From Candidatus Poribacteria bacterium (GTDB taxonomy: Bacteria > Poribacteria > WGA-4E > WGA-3G), in assembly GCA_026706025.1 (NCBI GenBank), contig JAPOZO010000010.1, positions 52,702-116,701 on the forward strand: a DNA stretch of 64,000 nucleotides, written 5' to 3'. The translations under genes and the position numbers were made by a program. This document shows, piece by piece, positions 27,115 through 36,852 of the stretch. Below the pieces are notes generated by a model. It ran no database searches and was not told the DNA's origin. It saw only the letters and a program-made list of their open reading frames with translations. Every line of letters starts with the position of its first letter. The first letter of the stretch is position 1.

Positions 27115-30100
27115 ATGAAATTCTTGAATTGTTTACTAATCGTAAGTCTACTTTCTGTTTGTGGGAACGGATATACCCAAAACAACACAGCGCAAAACGC
27201 ATACCTCATTTTTGAAAAGTACTGTGTCGGCTGTCATAGTGAAGGTGGCTCCTTCGCGGAGTCACTCATTATAGACTGGTCATTGTTGCTTGAAAATGGC
27301 ACAGTTGTTCCTAGAAAACCGGAGGAATCAGAGTTATACCGGCGCTTACTCGGTCCTACCGAGCGAGGGTTGCAAATGCCTTTCGGACAACCACCACTTT
27401 CAGATGAATCTATCGCCACAATTCGGGACTGGATACTCGCAGGTGCGCCAGATTGGAATGTTCTACCAGAAACAGATAGGCGTTTTATCACAGACGAGGT
27501 AATACTTGACAGCATCCACACCCATCTACAATCCCTTACGCCGTTTGATCGCGCCTCCGCGCGCTATTTCACACTCACACATCTCTATAATGCGGGTGAT
27601 ATATCTGAAGATCTGCAATCATACAGCGTTGCGCTTTCCAAACTTGTGAACAGCCTGTCTTGGGGGGTCACGGTTGTCCGACCGAAACCGATTAATCCGG
27701 AACAGACAATTTTTTACATAGATTTGCGAAACTATGAATGGGATAAAAACGATGCATGGACAAAGATAGAACAGCAATATTCTTACAGAAATGATTTTGT
27801 GGGAGCAGAACAGATCGGTTTACGTAATAAACTCAGCCTATTGCAGGATGAGATGGAATGTGAGGTGCCGGTGGTACATATTGATTGGTTCCTCGCAACG
27901 GCTTCACAACCCCCGCTTTACAATGAGGTGCTGGGTCTCCCTGAAACAGACCGAGAATTAGAAACACGCCTTGGTGTGAATGTTGCGCAAAACATCAAAA
28001 ATGACCCTGGCGTTCGCGTCTGGCGCGCAGGATTCAAAAAGTCAGGGGTTTCTACGAACAACCGAGTCGTGGAACGACACGCCTCGCAATATGGCGCGTA
28101 TTGGAAAAGCTATGATTTTGCTGGAAGTGTCGGCAAACAAAACATCCTCGTGCATCCACTTTCTTTTACTCACGACGGTGGTGAGGTCGTATTCAACCTA
28201 CCGAATGGCTTGCAAGCATATTATCTGTCTGATGCGCGGGGAAACAGACTCGACAAAGCACCGGTAGAGATTGTTTCTAATCCTGCGACAAGAGATCCGA
28301 CCGTTAGGAACGGCATCTCTTGTATCGGCTGTCATACCGAAGGCATGAAAACGTTTGAGGATGAAGTGCGCCAAGCTATTGAACAAGCACCGAGTCCGCT
28401 TTATGATAGAACACACGCATTGCGGCTTTATGTCGAACAGGATGTAATGAATAGACTTGTAGCCTTTGACAAACAACGTTATGAAATGTCACTTGTAGCC
28501 GCAACGGGTGAAACGGTTAGTGAAATTGAACCGATTTCTCGGTTCTATGAGATATTCAATAGCACTTTAGATGCATCGCACGCTGCCGCGGCACTCGGAT
28601 TACAGACCCAGACCTTCCTGGAAAAAATACAAGAAAATGTCAATTTACAAAGTCTGGGGCTTGGTGTGTTGGAAACAGGTGAGATCAAACGCGATACATG
28701 GACAGCCAATTTCAAATCTGTTGTTTCCGCAGTGAACTCACCGACAATTGAACCCGTGCCAACTGTGGTCATATCCAGATCGGATGAGGTCTACATACCG
28801 GATCCAAACCTCCGAAAAGTACTCTCGAAAATATTAATCAAATCAAGGGATGAACCGATTACGCTCCAAGAGATGCAAGGACTCAGAATAATCGGAGATG
28901 AAACGACATTTGAGAAAGGTATTAGAGATTTAACCGGACTCGAATATGCGATAAACCTACGAAAATTGTGGATTGAGCGTAATAATGTCTCAGACCTTTC
29001 ACCAATTGCGGGACTGACAAACCTACGAGAATTGTTGATTGAGCGTAATAATGTCTCAGACCTTTCACCAATTGCGGGACTGACAAACCTACGAGAATTG
29101 TTGATTGAGCGTAATAATGTCTCAGACCTTTCACCAATTGCGGGACTGACAAACCTACGAGAATTGTTGATTGATTATAATAATATCTCAGACCTTTCAC
29201 CAATTGCGGGACTGACAAACCTACGAGAATTGGGTATGTCAGCGAATCCACTCTCAGACCTCTCACCTCTCGCAGGACTGACGGAATTAGAACATTTAGC
29301 TTTAACCAACCATGATGGTGCCCATATAACCGATATTTCAGCATTGGCAGGTAAAGAAAAATTGAGAACCATTCGAATATGGGATGCTCCAGTTAAGGAT
29401 ATGTCGCTATTCGTAAATCCTAATATTGAAGTGATAGATTTATGTGGTGCCGGAATCTCGGAAATCCCTTCTTTAGAGAATGCACCGAAGCTCAGAGAGA
29501 TGTATCTGCTGAATAACCATATCTCAGATGTCTCTGTTTTGCAAAATCTAACAGGTTTAGAGAGATTGCTTTTAGCAGAAAACAATATCACAGATGTCTC
29601 GCCATTAGCAAACTTAACGAATCTGAAATGGTTAAATATTCGAGATAATCCGATAACCGATTACTCGGTTTTAGACGAACTCTGGAAGAACACCAAGATA
29701 GAGCCGAATGGATTTGTTTTTTCTGCAAACGCCGAGCGCGTCGGTCTCGGCAATCCCTTTACTTTCGACATCAATGCGCAGTTCATACGCAATTTAGTGG
29801 GTTGGCAGTGTAATCTCGCCTTTGACGCGAATCTGCTTGAAGCTGTTGAAGTTACTGAAGGTGATTTCCTCTCGCCAGATGGGGCAGCGACACTATTTCA
29901 GGAAGGCACCATCGACAATGAAATAGGACTCATTAGTGGATACAAAGTTCTACGGTTGGACGGGAAGGGGGTCAACGGAAGCGGAGTCTTACTGTCTATC
30001 AAGTTTAGAGCGAAAAACATAGGGACAGCCGTCTTTACGCCGGGTAATTGTCTTCTCGCTGATAGCGAGGGTGAAGAGATCCCTTCGGAAGCCCCAAGAC

Positions 30101-30324
30101 TTGAGATAGAGATTAAAGAACGCGCACCATTACCAGAAGACGAGATTTGGACGGGACCCAAAGAGGACGTCAACAGAGATGGTGTCATCAATATTTTAGA
30201 TCTGGTACTTGTCTCGAAAAATGTCGGTAAACCTGTAAATGAGGCACCACGCGCAGATATCAACGGGGATGGTGTCATCAATATTCTTGATCTTGTCGCT
30301 GTCGCAGGAAATTTGGATGGATAA
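27115..30324 (+). CDS. exported c-type cytochrome / LRR / cohesin / dockerin protein
   Basis: This 1069-residue protein has a signal peptide ([17 protein letters not shown]). A planctomycete-type c-heme motif [11 protein letters not shown] lies near residue 37, and a second C-x-x-[12 protein letters not shown], near residue 403. A helical stretch and internalin-type LRRs follow (residues about 620-860, [19 protein letters not shown]). A cohesin-like domain spans about 862-1000 ([20 protein letters not shown]) and a two-repeat type I dockerin lies at about 1015-1069 ([34 protein letters not shown]). Redox, recognition and assembly modules thus sit on one chain. GGAG about 10 nt upstream supports the start. 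Interacting partners are unknown. Confidence 0.85.
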   Translation: MKFLNCLLIVSLLSVCGNGYTQNNTAQNAYLIFEKYCVGCHSEGGSFAESLIIDWSLLLENGTVVPRKPEESELYRRLLGPTERGLQMPFGQPPLSDESIATIRDWILAGAPDWNVLPETDRRFITDEVILDSIHTHLQSLTPFDRASARYFTLTHLYNAGDISEDLQSYSVALSKLVNSLSWGVTVVRPKPINPEQTIFYIDLRNYEWDKNDAWTKIEQQYSYRNDFVGAEQIGLRNKLSLLQDEMECEVPVVHIDWFLATASQPPLYNEVLGLPETDRELETRLGVNVAQNIKNDPGVRVWRAGFKKSGVSTNNRVVERHASQYGAYWKSYDFAGSVGKQNILVHPLSFTHDGGEVVFNLPNGLQAYYLSDARGNRLDKAPVEIVSNPATRDPTVRNGISCIGCHTEGMKTFEDEVRQAIEQAPSPLYDRTHALRLYVEQDVMNRLVAFDKQRYEMSLVAATGETVSEIEPISRFYEIFNSTLDASHAAAALGLQTQTFLEKIQENVNLQSLGLGVLETGEIKRDTWTANFKSVVSAVNSPTIEPVPTVVISRSDEVYIPDPNLRKVLSKILIKSRDEPITLQEMQGLRIIGDETTFEKGIRDLTGLEYAINLRKLWIERNNVSDLSPIAGLTNLRELLIERNNVSDLSPIAGLTNLRELLIERNNVSDLSPIAGLTNLRELLIDYNNISDLSPIAGLTNLRELGMSANPLSDLSPLAGLTELEHLALTNHDGAHITDISALAGKEKLRTIRIWDAPVKDMSLFVNPNIEVIDLCGAGISEIPSLENAPKLREMYLLNNHISDVSVLQNLTGLERLLLAENNITDVSPLANLTNLKWLNIRDNPITDYSVLDELWKNTKIEPNGFVFSANAERVGLGNPFTFDINAQFIRNLVGWQCNLAFDANLLEAVEVTEGDFLSPDGAATLFQEGTIDNEIGLISGYKVLRLDGKGVNGSGVLLSIKFRAKNIGTAVFTPGNCLLADSEGEEIPSEAPRLEIEIKERAPLPEDEIWTGPKEDVNRDGVINILDLVLVSKNVGKPVNEAPRADINGDGVINILDLVAVAGNLDG
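28954..29217 (+). repeat. four nearly identical 66-bp LRR-coding units
   Basis: Units begin at 28954, 29020, 29086 and 29152, spaced by exactly 66 bp (22 residues). They encode [24 protein letters not shown] repeats. Copies 2 and 3 are identical at the DNA level over most of their length. A fifth, diverged unit follows at 29218. This is recent tandem expansion inside the LRR domain. Confidence 0.9.
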
Positions 30325-30325
30325 T

Positions 30326-30469
30326 ATGGGAAATACAGTTACCCCGAATGTCATTCTCATCTTCGCAGACGATCTCGGACGCGGGATGCTCAGTTGCTAT
30401 GGGCAGCAGCATTTCGAGACCCCAAATATCGACCGCCTTGCAAACCAAGGATGGTGGGTACGGACGTGA
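30326..30469 (+). pseudogene. 5' fragment of a sulfatase gene
   Basis: The frame starts with ATG just after the dockerin stop and reads [20 protein letters not shown], then [14 protein letters not shown]. This is the metal-binding start of a type I sulfatase. It breaks off at codon 47, before the C-x-P-x-R site, and joins a foreign sequence in another frame. Confidence 0.8.
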
Positions 30470-30611
30470 GCAGTCCCCAAGTGATTTGGACACCATCGCC
30501 GATCTCCAGAAGATACCCGGCATAATGTCAGCCCGCGGCTATAACGACGACGACATCGCCGCCATCATGCACGGCAACTGGTTCCGATTCTTACACGACG
30601 CATGGCGGTAG
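30455..30611 (+). pseudogene. 3' fragment of a membrane-dipeptidase-like (M19) gene
   Basis: In the frame ending at 30611 the sequence reads SDLDTIADLQKIPGIMSARG, then YNDDDIAAIMHGNWFRFLHDAW. This matches the C-terminus of renal-dipeptidase-type (M19) peptidases, where the last helix carries GNW-x-R-x-L. No start or catalytic domain is present. The left boundary is approximate, because it fuses directly to the sulfatase fragment and marks a deletion. Confidence 0.7.
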
Positions 30612-30688
30612 ACAAACAACTACTGCTAAGTGTAATCTCTAATAAAACCTAAACCAGTTGGCACACCCCCCTATAATTAGGCGGAAAC

Positions 30689-30850
30689 ATGCCAACACAC
30701 AACGATACAGCGCGAAATCACAACAGCGAGCCTACTGTAGGAACAACCGCCCTTAAACCGATGCGATTTGAGGATATCCTGGATACGACGTTTAGTCTCT
30801 ATCGGAAACATTTTTTGTTATTCTTGGGGCTTGTCGCTTTTTCTGTATAA
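30689..30850 (+). pseudogene. 5' fragment of a membrane-protein gene
   Basis: The 53-codon frame reads MPTHNDTARNHNSEPTVG, then PMRFEDILDTTFSLYRKHFL and LFLGLVAFSV before a stop. The F-x-x-ILDTTFSLYRKHF entry followed by one hydrophobic segment is the usual beginning of a glycerophosphodiester-phosphodiesterase-type or similar multi-pass membrane domain, normally several hundred residues long. It is cut after the first membrane segment, just before the WD40 gene. Confidence 0.6.
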
Positions 30851-30887
30851 TTCATTAACTATCCGTCTGAAAAAAAGGAATGAGCAC

Positions 30888-32921
30888 ATGAAAGTAAAGA
30901 CGACGTTTTTGTTCACCTTGACGCTCCTAATAGTTTCGTGCGTCAGTATCTGCCCTGGGTTCGCGCAGGATATGGCATATACGCAACTCAGTTTACCTGA
31001 GGGTGCCAAAGCGCGTCTCGGTAAAGGGAGCGTGGGAGAGGTAACGTATTCTCCAGACGGTTTGTTGCTTGCGGTAGGAACGAACATCGGTATATGGTTG
31101 TATGATGCCAAAACATTCCAAGAACTTGCCTTGCTCGCTGGGCAGATGGATTGGGTCTATAGTTTATCGTTCAGTCCGGATGGCAAAACACTTGCCAGCG
31201 GTGGTGCGGATATGGACTGTACAGTTCGTTTGTGGGATGTAGGGACGGGGGCTGTGAAAGCGACCCTCACTGGACATCTGGGCGGGGTCAAAAGCCTATC
31301 GTTCAGTCCCGATGGCATGATACTTGCAAGTGCAAGTTATGATAGTACGGTTCGTCTCTGGGATGTCGCGACGGGCACCCTCAAATCCACACTCACAGGG
31401 CATACAAGCGGAGTCAGTGATGTGCTGTTCAGTCCGGATGGTAAGACAATCGTCAGTGATGCTTGGAGTTATGAGGATACGGCGCGCTTGTGGGACGTTG
31501 CGACGGGCACCCTCAAATCCACATTCACAGGGCATACAAGCGGGGTCCATAGTCTATCGTTCAGTCCCGATGGCAAGACGCTCACAGGATGTTCAAATAG
31601 GACAGTATTTTTGTGGGATGTTGAGACAGGTGTGGTAAAATTGACACTCACTGGTCATAAGTATAGGGTCAACAGTGTAGCCTTCAGTCCCGATGGCAAG
31701 ACACTCGCAGGGTGTTCAAACAAAACAATATTTTTGTGGGATGTTGAGACAGGTTCAGTGAAAGCGAAACTCTTAGGGCATACGGCTATGGTCAGTCATG
31801 TATTGTTCAGCCCGGATGGAAAGACACTGGTAAGCGCGAATCAGGGCAAAGGTGACCACGCTATTTTTTTCTGGGACGTTGCGACGGGCAGTCTCAAGGC
31901 GAAACTCGCCGGGCATACAGGCACTGCCAATAGTATCTTGTTCAGTCCGGATGGCAAGACACTTGCCAGCCGGAGTCCGGATGGTGAGGTGCATTTATGG
32001 GACGTTGGTACAAATTCGGTGAAAGCGAGACTTGATACGGATCGGGTCAGGAGTATAGCGTTCAGTCCGGATGGCAAGACACTTGCCAGCGCGAATACGG
32101 ACGGGCAGGTTCATTTATGGAACGTTGCGACGGGTTCGGTGAAAACGGTGCTCACCGGGTATAGAGGCTGGGTCAGGCGTGTATCATTCAATCCAGATGG
32201 AGCTATACTTGCCGGTGTGAATTATTATAACGGCGAGGTTATTTTATGGGATGTTGCGGCGGGTTCGGTGAAAGCGAAACTCGCGAGACCTACAGGTGAG
32301 GTCAGGAGTGTCTTGTTCAGTCCAGACGGCACGACACTCGCTGGTGTAACTTGGAACCCGAAAGACTATGGCGACTATGACTATAAGGTTTTTTTATGGG
32401 ACGTTGAAACGGGTAAACGCAAAAGGATACTCGATACCCATAGTAGAATCAGGCGTATAGCGTTCAGCCCAGATGGTACGGTACTTGTCAGTTTAAGTTA
32501 TGATAGTGAGGTCCGTTTATGGGACGTAGAGACAGGTGCCCTCAAAACGGAACTCGGCGCGCCTAACGGTGATGTCAGGAGTGTCGCGTTCAGCCCAGAT
32601 GGCAAGACCCTCGCAAGTGGAAGTCGGGACGCAGGGGACGATGCGGTTCTTTTGTGGGATGTTGCAACAGGTGCCCTCAAAGCGAAGTTTGCGGGGCATT
32701 CGGGCAGTGTCTATAGCGTCTCGTTCAGTCCGGATGGTAAAACGCTCGCAAGTGGGGATGCGTGGCCCGACTATAAGGTTTTTTTGTGGGACGTTGCGAC
32801 GGGTGAGTTGAAAGCGAAGTTTGCGGGTCATTCGGGTAGTGTCTATAATGTATTGTTCAGTCCGGATGGCAAGACCCTTGCAAGTAGAAGTCGGGACCGT
32901 ACGGTACTTCTGTGGAAGTGA
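30888..32921 (+). CDS. exported WD40-repeat protein with about 15 repeats
   Basis: The 677-residue protein has a signal peptide (FLFTLTLLIVSCVSICPGFA). I count about 15 repeats of the type FSPDGKTLASGSxDxxVxLWD from residue about 45 to the C-terminus, so probably two seven-bladed propellers or one long stack. No enzymatic domain is seen. AAGGAA 8 nt before ATG 30888 decides the start, and the frame upstream of it is the relic membrane gene region. The repeats are similar at DNA level (period about 126 bp), so copy-number change is likely. Role: exported scaffold, partner unknown. Confidence 0.88.
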   Translation: MKVKTTFLFTLTLLIVSCVSICPGFAQDMAYTQLSLPEGAKARLGKGSVGEVTYSPDGLLLAVGTNIGIWLYDAKTFQELALLAGQMDWVYSLSFSPDGKTLASGGADMDCTVRLWDVGTGAVKATLTGHLGGVKSLSFSPDGMILASASYDSTVRLWDVATGTLKSTLTGHTSGVSDVLFSPDGKTIVSDAWSYEDTARLWDVATGTLKSTFTGHTSGVHSLSFSPDGKTLTGCSNRTVFLWDVETGVVKLTLTGHKYRVNSVAFSPDGKTLAGCSNKTIFLWDVETGSVKAKLLGHTAMVSHVLFSPDGKTLVSANQGKGDHAIFFWDVATGSLKAKLAGHTGTANSILFSPDGKTLASRSPDGEVHLWDVGTNSVKARLDTDRVRSIAFSPDGKTLASANTDGQVHLWNVATGSVKTVLTGYRGWVRRVSFNPDGAILAGVNYYNGEVILWDVAAGSVKAKLARPTGEVRSVLFSPDGTTLAGVTWNPKDYGDYDYKVFLWDVETGKRKRILDTHSRIRRIAFSPDGTVLVSLSYDSEVRLWDVETGALKTELGAPNGDVRSVAFSPDGKTLASGSRDAGDDAVLLWDVATGALKAKFAGHSGSVYSVSFSPDGKTLASGDAWPDYKVFLWDVATGELKAKFAGHSGSVYNVLFSPDGKTLASRSRDRTVLLWK

Positions 32922-33096
32922 ACGCATCAGACATATATCAACGCATCCAAATTCGTTCATTGATGGATTTTAGAATTAATTGGACACTCCGCACCGGTTC
33001 GGTTGGGAAACCGAACCTACCGGGGGAGACTGAAAGTGTCTTTTTATTTTTAGGTTCACTATAAAAACGTGAGTTTGATAAAAGATTTTGAATTTT

Positions 33097-33329
33097 GTAG
33101 GTTGGGTTGAACGGAGACCTACTAAAAACCGTATACAGCACAGAGTTTTCAAGGGAACAGAGAAACCTGAAATCACCAAAAACCGAGTGAAACCCAACGC
33201 ATTTTCACATCCACAGCGTTTCGGGTGTTGGGTTTCGCTATTTGTATCTACAAAAACGGGTCTTTGAAAATCGGCTACTTCTGCATCAACGGGAGGGTTC
33301 TTGGTCTTTTACCACTCAACCCAACCTAC
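33097..33329. repeat. inverted-repeat element of the GTAGGTTGGGT type
   Basis: GTAGGTTGGGTTG (33097-33109) and CAACCCAACCTAC (33317-33329) are perfect 13-bp inverted ends. Both halves inside contain AAACCCAACG or GTTGGGTTTC blocks. A second element of this type lies at 51714-51961. The stretch 32990-33050 just before it also holds a lone CGGTTCGGTTGGGAAACCGAACC hairpin of the other family. No gene is present in 32922-33388. Confidence 0.7.
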
Positions 33330-33388
33330 GGGAGTTTCAATCTTTATTTTTAAGCTCACGTTATACAAAGCAGTAAAGGAACGACAGT

Positions 33389-34054
33389 ATGGAACCACGA
33401 TTTACACGCGGCGAATACTTCCTACTTGAAATCGCCGTTGAGCATGAATGGTCTATCTCTGGTCTTATTGATAGCGAGCTTGAGTTACACCTAAATAAAA
33501 AAGGGCATGGGTTAACACGAGCATCATTGCTTGAGAGCCTCTATCGACTCCTCTCTTCGGGACTGATTTATGCCAAAAATGAGGTTGACGGATTTATTTT
33601 AACTTATGAACAAATCGAATGTGCCTTGAATGAACCTCCCATGAGAGTTTTCTCCGCAGGTGAGAAAAAACACACATCTTATGGACTGACACCGGAGGGT
33701 GGCGCGCAATGGGAAGCCTTCGCCGCACCGGACTGGGAAAAATACGTAGAGGGCGGCGAAACATTTTCAGACGAGGACGAGGATGAATATGGAATATGGG
33801 AACTGATATGTGCGGATAAAGAGTGGCTCGAAAGGTACGTTGAATCTATATGTTTTCATCAACGACTGGAGGTGTCTTTGGAATCGGTTGAGTGGGATTA
33901 TGTTGCGCCGTGGGAGGTAACGTACTGGAAACAACTTGAGGGGGCACATATACTCCGATTTCAGGCTCAAGACAAGAGCGAGGCGGAGGATTATCAAGGG
34001 TCTCCACCTGCAAGTCCAGAATGGCATCGTGGCCTTTGGTGTGTTTGGCGATAG
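33389..34054 (+). CDS. MEPRFTRGEYW-family protein, copy 1
   Basis: A 221-residue protein of a family I do not recognise, present five times in this window. Blocks in order: MEPRFTRGEYFLLEIAVEHE (residues 1-20), GLTRASLLESLYRLLSSGLI (about 49-68), TSYGLTPEGGAQWEAF (about 107-122), ELICADKEWLERY, VEWDYVAPWEVTYWKQLEGA (about 172-191) and a terminal VWR. The first half resembles a winged helix (L..L...GLI, then Y.LT..G...WE) and the second half is unassigned. The second-half Trp residues are conserved in all copies. Each gene has an AAGGAAC ribosome site and its own upstream spacer. It differs from copies 2-5 mostly in the linker loops. Confidence 0.8.
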   Translation: MEPRFTRGEYFLLEIAVEHEWSISGLIDSELELHLNKKGHGLTRASLLESLYRLLSSGLIYAKNEVDGFILTYEQIECALNEPPMRVFSAGEKKHTSYGLTPEGGAQWEAFAAPDWEKYVEGGETFSDEDEDEYGIWELICADKEWLERYVESICFHQRLEVSLESVEWDYVAPWEVTYWKQLEGAHILRFQAQDKSEAEDYQGSPPASPEWHRGLWCVWR

Positions 34055-34164
34055 GAGAATAGATCGGATTGACGTGTCCACGATGTGAAGATAAATTTTG
34101 GCTCCCTTTGAGAAATTAAAGTGTAAAACCTGACCGTTAGTGTCATAAGTAAAGGAACAACAGC

Positions 34165-34824
34165 ATGGAACCACGATTTACGCGCGGCGAGTATTGGCTA
34201 CTTGAAAACGTCGTTGAGGATGAATTCGCAATCGGTGCGCTCTTTAGGAGCGAATCTGAATTCTTTAATATAAAAGGACACGGGTTAACACGCACCTCAC
34301 TCGGTGAGACCCTCTATCGGCTTCTCTCTTCGGGACTGATTTATGCCGAAAATGAGGTTGACGGCTTTATTTCAACCGCCGAGGAAATCGAACGTGCCCT
34401 GAATGAACCCAAATCCAGAGGTTATGCACCCTTTGATAACAAAAAACCTACGTCTTATGGATTGACGGAGGAAGGCGGCGCGCAATGGGAAGCCTTCGCT
34501 GCCCCAGACTGGCAAAGCTACATAAAAGACGGTTTTCACTGGCCAAAGGGCAGTAAATATGGAATGTGGGAAGTGATGTGTGCGGATAAACGACAACTCG
34601 GATTCTACTATCGATCTTTCTGTTTTCATCGTCAAGTAGAGGTGTCTCTGGAGTCCATGGAGTGGGATTATATTGCCCCTTGGCAAGCGACATATTGGAA
34701 ACAACTCGAGGGAGCATATAGACTCCGATTTCACTATCAAGACAAGCGCGATCGCGAGAATCCTAAACCGTTTCCGCCTCCGCCTCTGGAAGACTACCAT
34801 GAAATTTTGCGTGTTTGGCGTTAA
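34165..34824 (+). CDS. MEPRFTRGEYW-family protein, copy 2
   Basis: A 219-residue copy with the same block order: MEPRFTRGEYWLLENVVEDE, GLTRTSLGETLYRLLSSGLI, TSYGLTEEGGAQWEAFAA, VMCADKRQLGFYYRSF, and WDYIAPWQATYWKQLEGAY. It lies 110 nt after copy 1, and the spacer is similar to that before copy 3, so the duplicated unit is gene plus leader (about 770 bp). Its predicted basic tail (YQDKRDRENPKPFPPPPL) differs from the other copies. Function is unknown. Confidence 0.8.
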   Translation: MEPRFTRGEYWLLENVVEDEFAIGALFRSESEFFNIKGHGLTRTSLGETLYRLLSSGLIYAENEVDGFISTAEEIERALNEPKSRGYAPFDNKKPTSYGLTEEGGAQWEAFAAPDWQSYIKDGFHWPKGSKYGMWEVMCADKRQLGFYYRSFCFHRQVEVSLESMEWDYIAPWQATYWKQLEGAYRLRFHYQDKRDRENPKPFPPPPLEDYHEILRVWR

Positions 34825-34925
34825 AAAAATAGATTGGATTGGCTTCCGCCAATGTCGAAATAATTTACGGAGTTCTTTAAGGTGTAAAATCTGACTATTA
34901 GTGTCATAAGTAAAGGAACAACAGT

Positions 34926-35588
34926 ATGGAACCACGATTTACACGCGGCGAGTATTGGCTACTTGGAAACGTTGTTGAGGACGAATTCGCAATCGGTGCA
35001 CTCATGGACAGCGATCTCGGGTTACATCTAAATAAAAAATGGCACGGGTTAACACGCGCCTCACTTGTTGAGACCCTCCATCGCTTGCTCGCTTTGGGGC
35101 TGATTTATGCTAAAAGTGAGGCGACCGGGTTTATTTCAACGCACGAACAAATCAAACGCGCCTTGGATGAAATGAAATCCAGGGACATTGACGCTGTAGG
35201 TAAGGAAAAACTTACGTTTTATGGGCTGACGGAGGAAGGTGGCATTCAATGGGAGGCATTCGCCGCCCCAGACTGGCAAAGGTACATAAAAGAAGGTTTT
35301 CAAGTGATAGATGGCAGTGAATATAGAGCATGGGAAGTGATGTGTGCAGATAAAGGTGATCTCGAAAGCTACTTTAAATCTATCTATTTTCATTACCCAA
35401 TAGAGGTGTCTTTAGCGTCAGTTGCGTGGGATTATATTGCACCGTGGCAGGCGACGTACTGGAAACAACTCGAGGGGGCATATAGACTCCGATTTCAGGC
35501 GCGAGACGCGCGCGAGGAGAAGGATGCTGAACCGCCTCCTCCGCCGAGTATGGAGTACTTTTATAACGTTTGGTGTGATTGGCAATAG
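34926..35588 (+). CDS. MEPRFTRGEYW-family protein, copy 3
   Basis: A 220-residue copy close to copy 2 at the N-terminus (MEPRFTRGEYWLLGNVVEDE) but with an altered middle (KSRDIDAVGKEKLTFYGLTE). It keeps WDYIAPWQATYWKQLEGAY and ends in DWQ rather than WR. Spacing to copy 2 is 101 nt. Upstream GTCATAAGTAAAGGAACAAC is almost the same as before copy 2. Neighbouring genes on the right are exported proteins, with no obvious toxin or enzyme. Confidence 0.8.
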   Translation: MEPRFTRGEYWLLGNVVEDEFAIGALMDSDLGLHLNKKWHGLTRASLVETLHRLLALGLIYAKSEATGFISTHEQIKRALDEMKSRDIDAVGKEKLTFYGLTEEGGIQWEAFAAPDWQRYIKEGFQVIDGSEYRAWEVMCADKGDLESYFKSIYFHYPIEVSLASVAWDYIAPWQATYWKQLEGAYRLRFQARDAREEKDAEPPPPPSMEYFYNVWCDWQ

Positions 35589-35789
35589 AAGATCCCAAAC
35601 TTGTTTTTCTATTCCTGCGAACCGATATCACTGACTGTGGTTTCCCTTAAGGAAATGAATCATCAAACACCTCTTGAGAGATATGTCCTTCATCCACGCC
35701 GCGGAAGACCTTTTGCAAAAACTGACATCTCGCTGGAAACTGGATCCTCCGCGTCTGACCTCTAACAGATCTAATTGGAGAGAAAAAAT
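35589..35789. other. gap between copy 3 and exported protein gene, possible 36-codon frame
   Basis: An ATG at 35655 with AAGG just upstream opens 36 codons ending at 35765 (starting MNHQTPLERYVLHPRRGRPF). It has no recognised features and its ribosome site is too close, so it is not called as a gene. Otherwise nothing is seen. Confidence 0.25.
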
Positions 35790-36803
35790 ATGAAAAAATA
35801 TCTTCAAACCACACTTTTTGGGCTTTCTATTTTGCTGGGCCTCAGTTGTTTTGCGGTGAATGCGGATACCGCTAAAACCACGACTTCTGAAGTCAAGTAT
35901 CAATGGTATCCTAAGGATCGAAAATATCACGATTTTTTTTCCACCGACGCACCGGAAGGACACTTGTACAGTACCCTGCTCAAAGCCACAGCGAATATCG
36001 ATGACACGCCCGAAAAAGAGACCGTTGTTTTGATGCTGGTTGATGTTGGTATAAAAAATTACGCATACGCTGGCAACTGGTCACAAGCGTTTCTCCTGAT
36101 TGCTGAGAACGCGGCAGCCGGTCCAAAGAAAAAAGCTTTTTTCAAACTTTTCGATTCGGGTACGCTTGCGCTTGATGTGCCAGCGAAAGCGATTGAACTT
36201 CGGAGTCCACCATTCGTCTTCATTGAACCGCCAAAAGATGCTCTTAAATCCCGCAAAATCGTCTGTAAACTCGTCGATTTGACAGGCGATGGCATTTTAG
36301 ATATTTGGGTTAAATTTGGTTACGCTGTGGCTGTGATTTCTTTTCAGGATGGTGAGTTCAAGGAAGTCCTGAGTAGTTACACGGTTCCCGGGCTCCTGCC
36401 TGATGCTGCGTATGTTGACCTTGATAGTGATGGGAGTTATGAAATAAAGATTCCCTATAGTATACCTATCAATGATGTTCCTGGCGCGCCTTATCTGCCG
36501 TGGATGAGCCTCTACGAGTGGAATGGAACGGCTTATATTTTGAATAATCGAAGATTCTATGCCGAAGATGGCGATTTCCTCGTTCGTTTATTGAGCGAGT
36601 ATAATTATCAGATACTTCGACACGGCAGCATTATCACCCTGTGCGAAACATACAATTTCTACATAGGGTTGGTATGCTACTATTATGGCAATGTGGGAAT
36701 GGCGCGAGGGTATCTACAGTCAGTTATCGAACGTGGGAAGACGGATGATTTCATTCAAACCGCTGAATCTTTCTTGAAAAAATTGCCACACCGGCGAAGA
36801 TGA
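35790..36803 (+). CDS. exported hypothetical protein, pair member 1
   Basis: The 337-residue protein has a signal peptide (TTLFGLSILLGLSCFAVNA). A beta-rich domain follows with calcium-loop-like strings LVDLTGDGILDIWVKFGYAV and VDLDSDGSYEIKIPYSI, of the D-x-D-x-D-G type seen in FG-GAP/VCBS repeats. A helical C-terminus (YYYGNVGMARGYLQSVIERG) looks TPR-like. GGAG about 9 nt upstream selects ATG 35790. It is a paralogue of the next gene (same order of motifs, clear overall similarity), 49 nt apart. Function is unknown. Confidence 0.75.
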   Translation: MKKYLQTTLFGLSILLGLSCFAVNADTAKTTTSEVKYQWYPKDRKYHDFFSTDAPEGHLYSTLLKATANIDDTPEKETVVLMLVDVGIKNYAYAGNWSQAFLLIAENAAAGPKKKAFFKLFDSGTLALDVPAKAIELRSPPFVFIEPPKDALKSRKIVCKLVDLTGDGILDIWVKFGYAVAVISFQDGEFKEVLSSYTVPGLLPDAAYVDLDSDGSYEIKIPYSIPINDVPGAPYLPWMSLYEWNGTAYILNNRRFYAEDGDFLVRLLSEYNYQILRHGSIITLCETYNFYIGLVCYYYGNVGMARGYLQSVIERGKTDDFIQTAESFLKKLPHRRR

Positions 36804-36852
36804 GAACCGATCCATTCAGAGCAGCATCGCCGCTTTTATTTGGAGACAAAAT

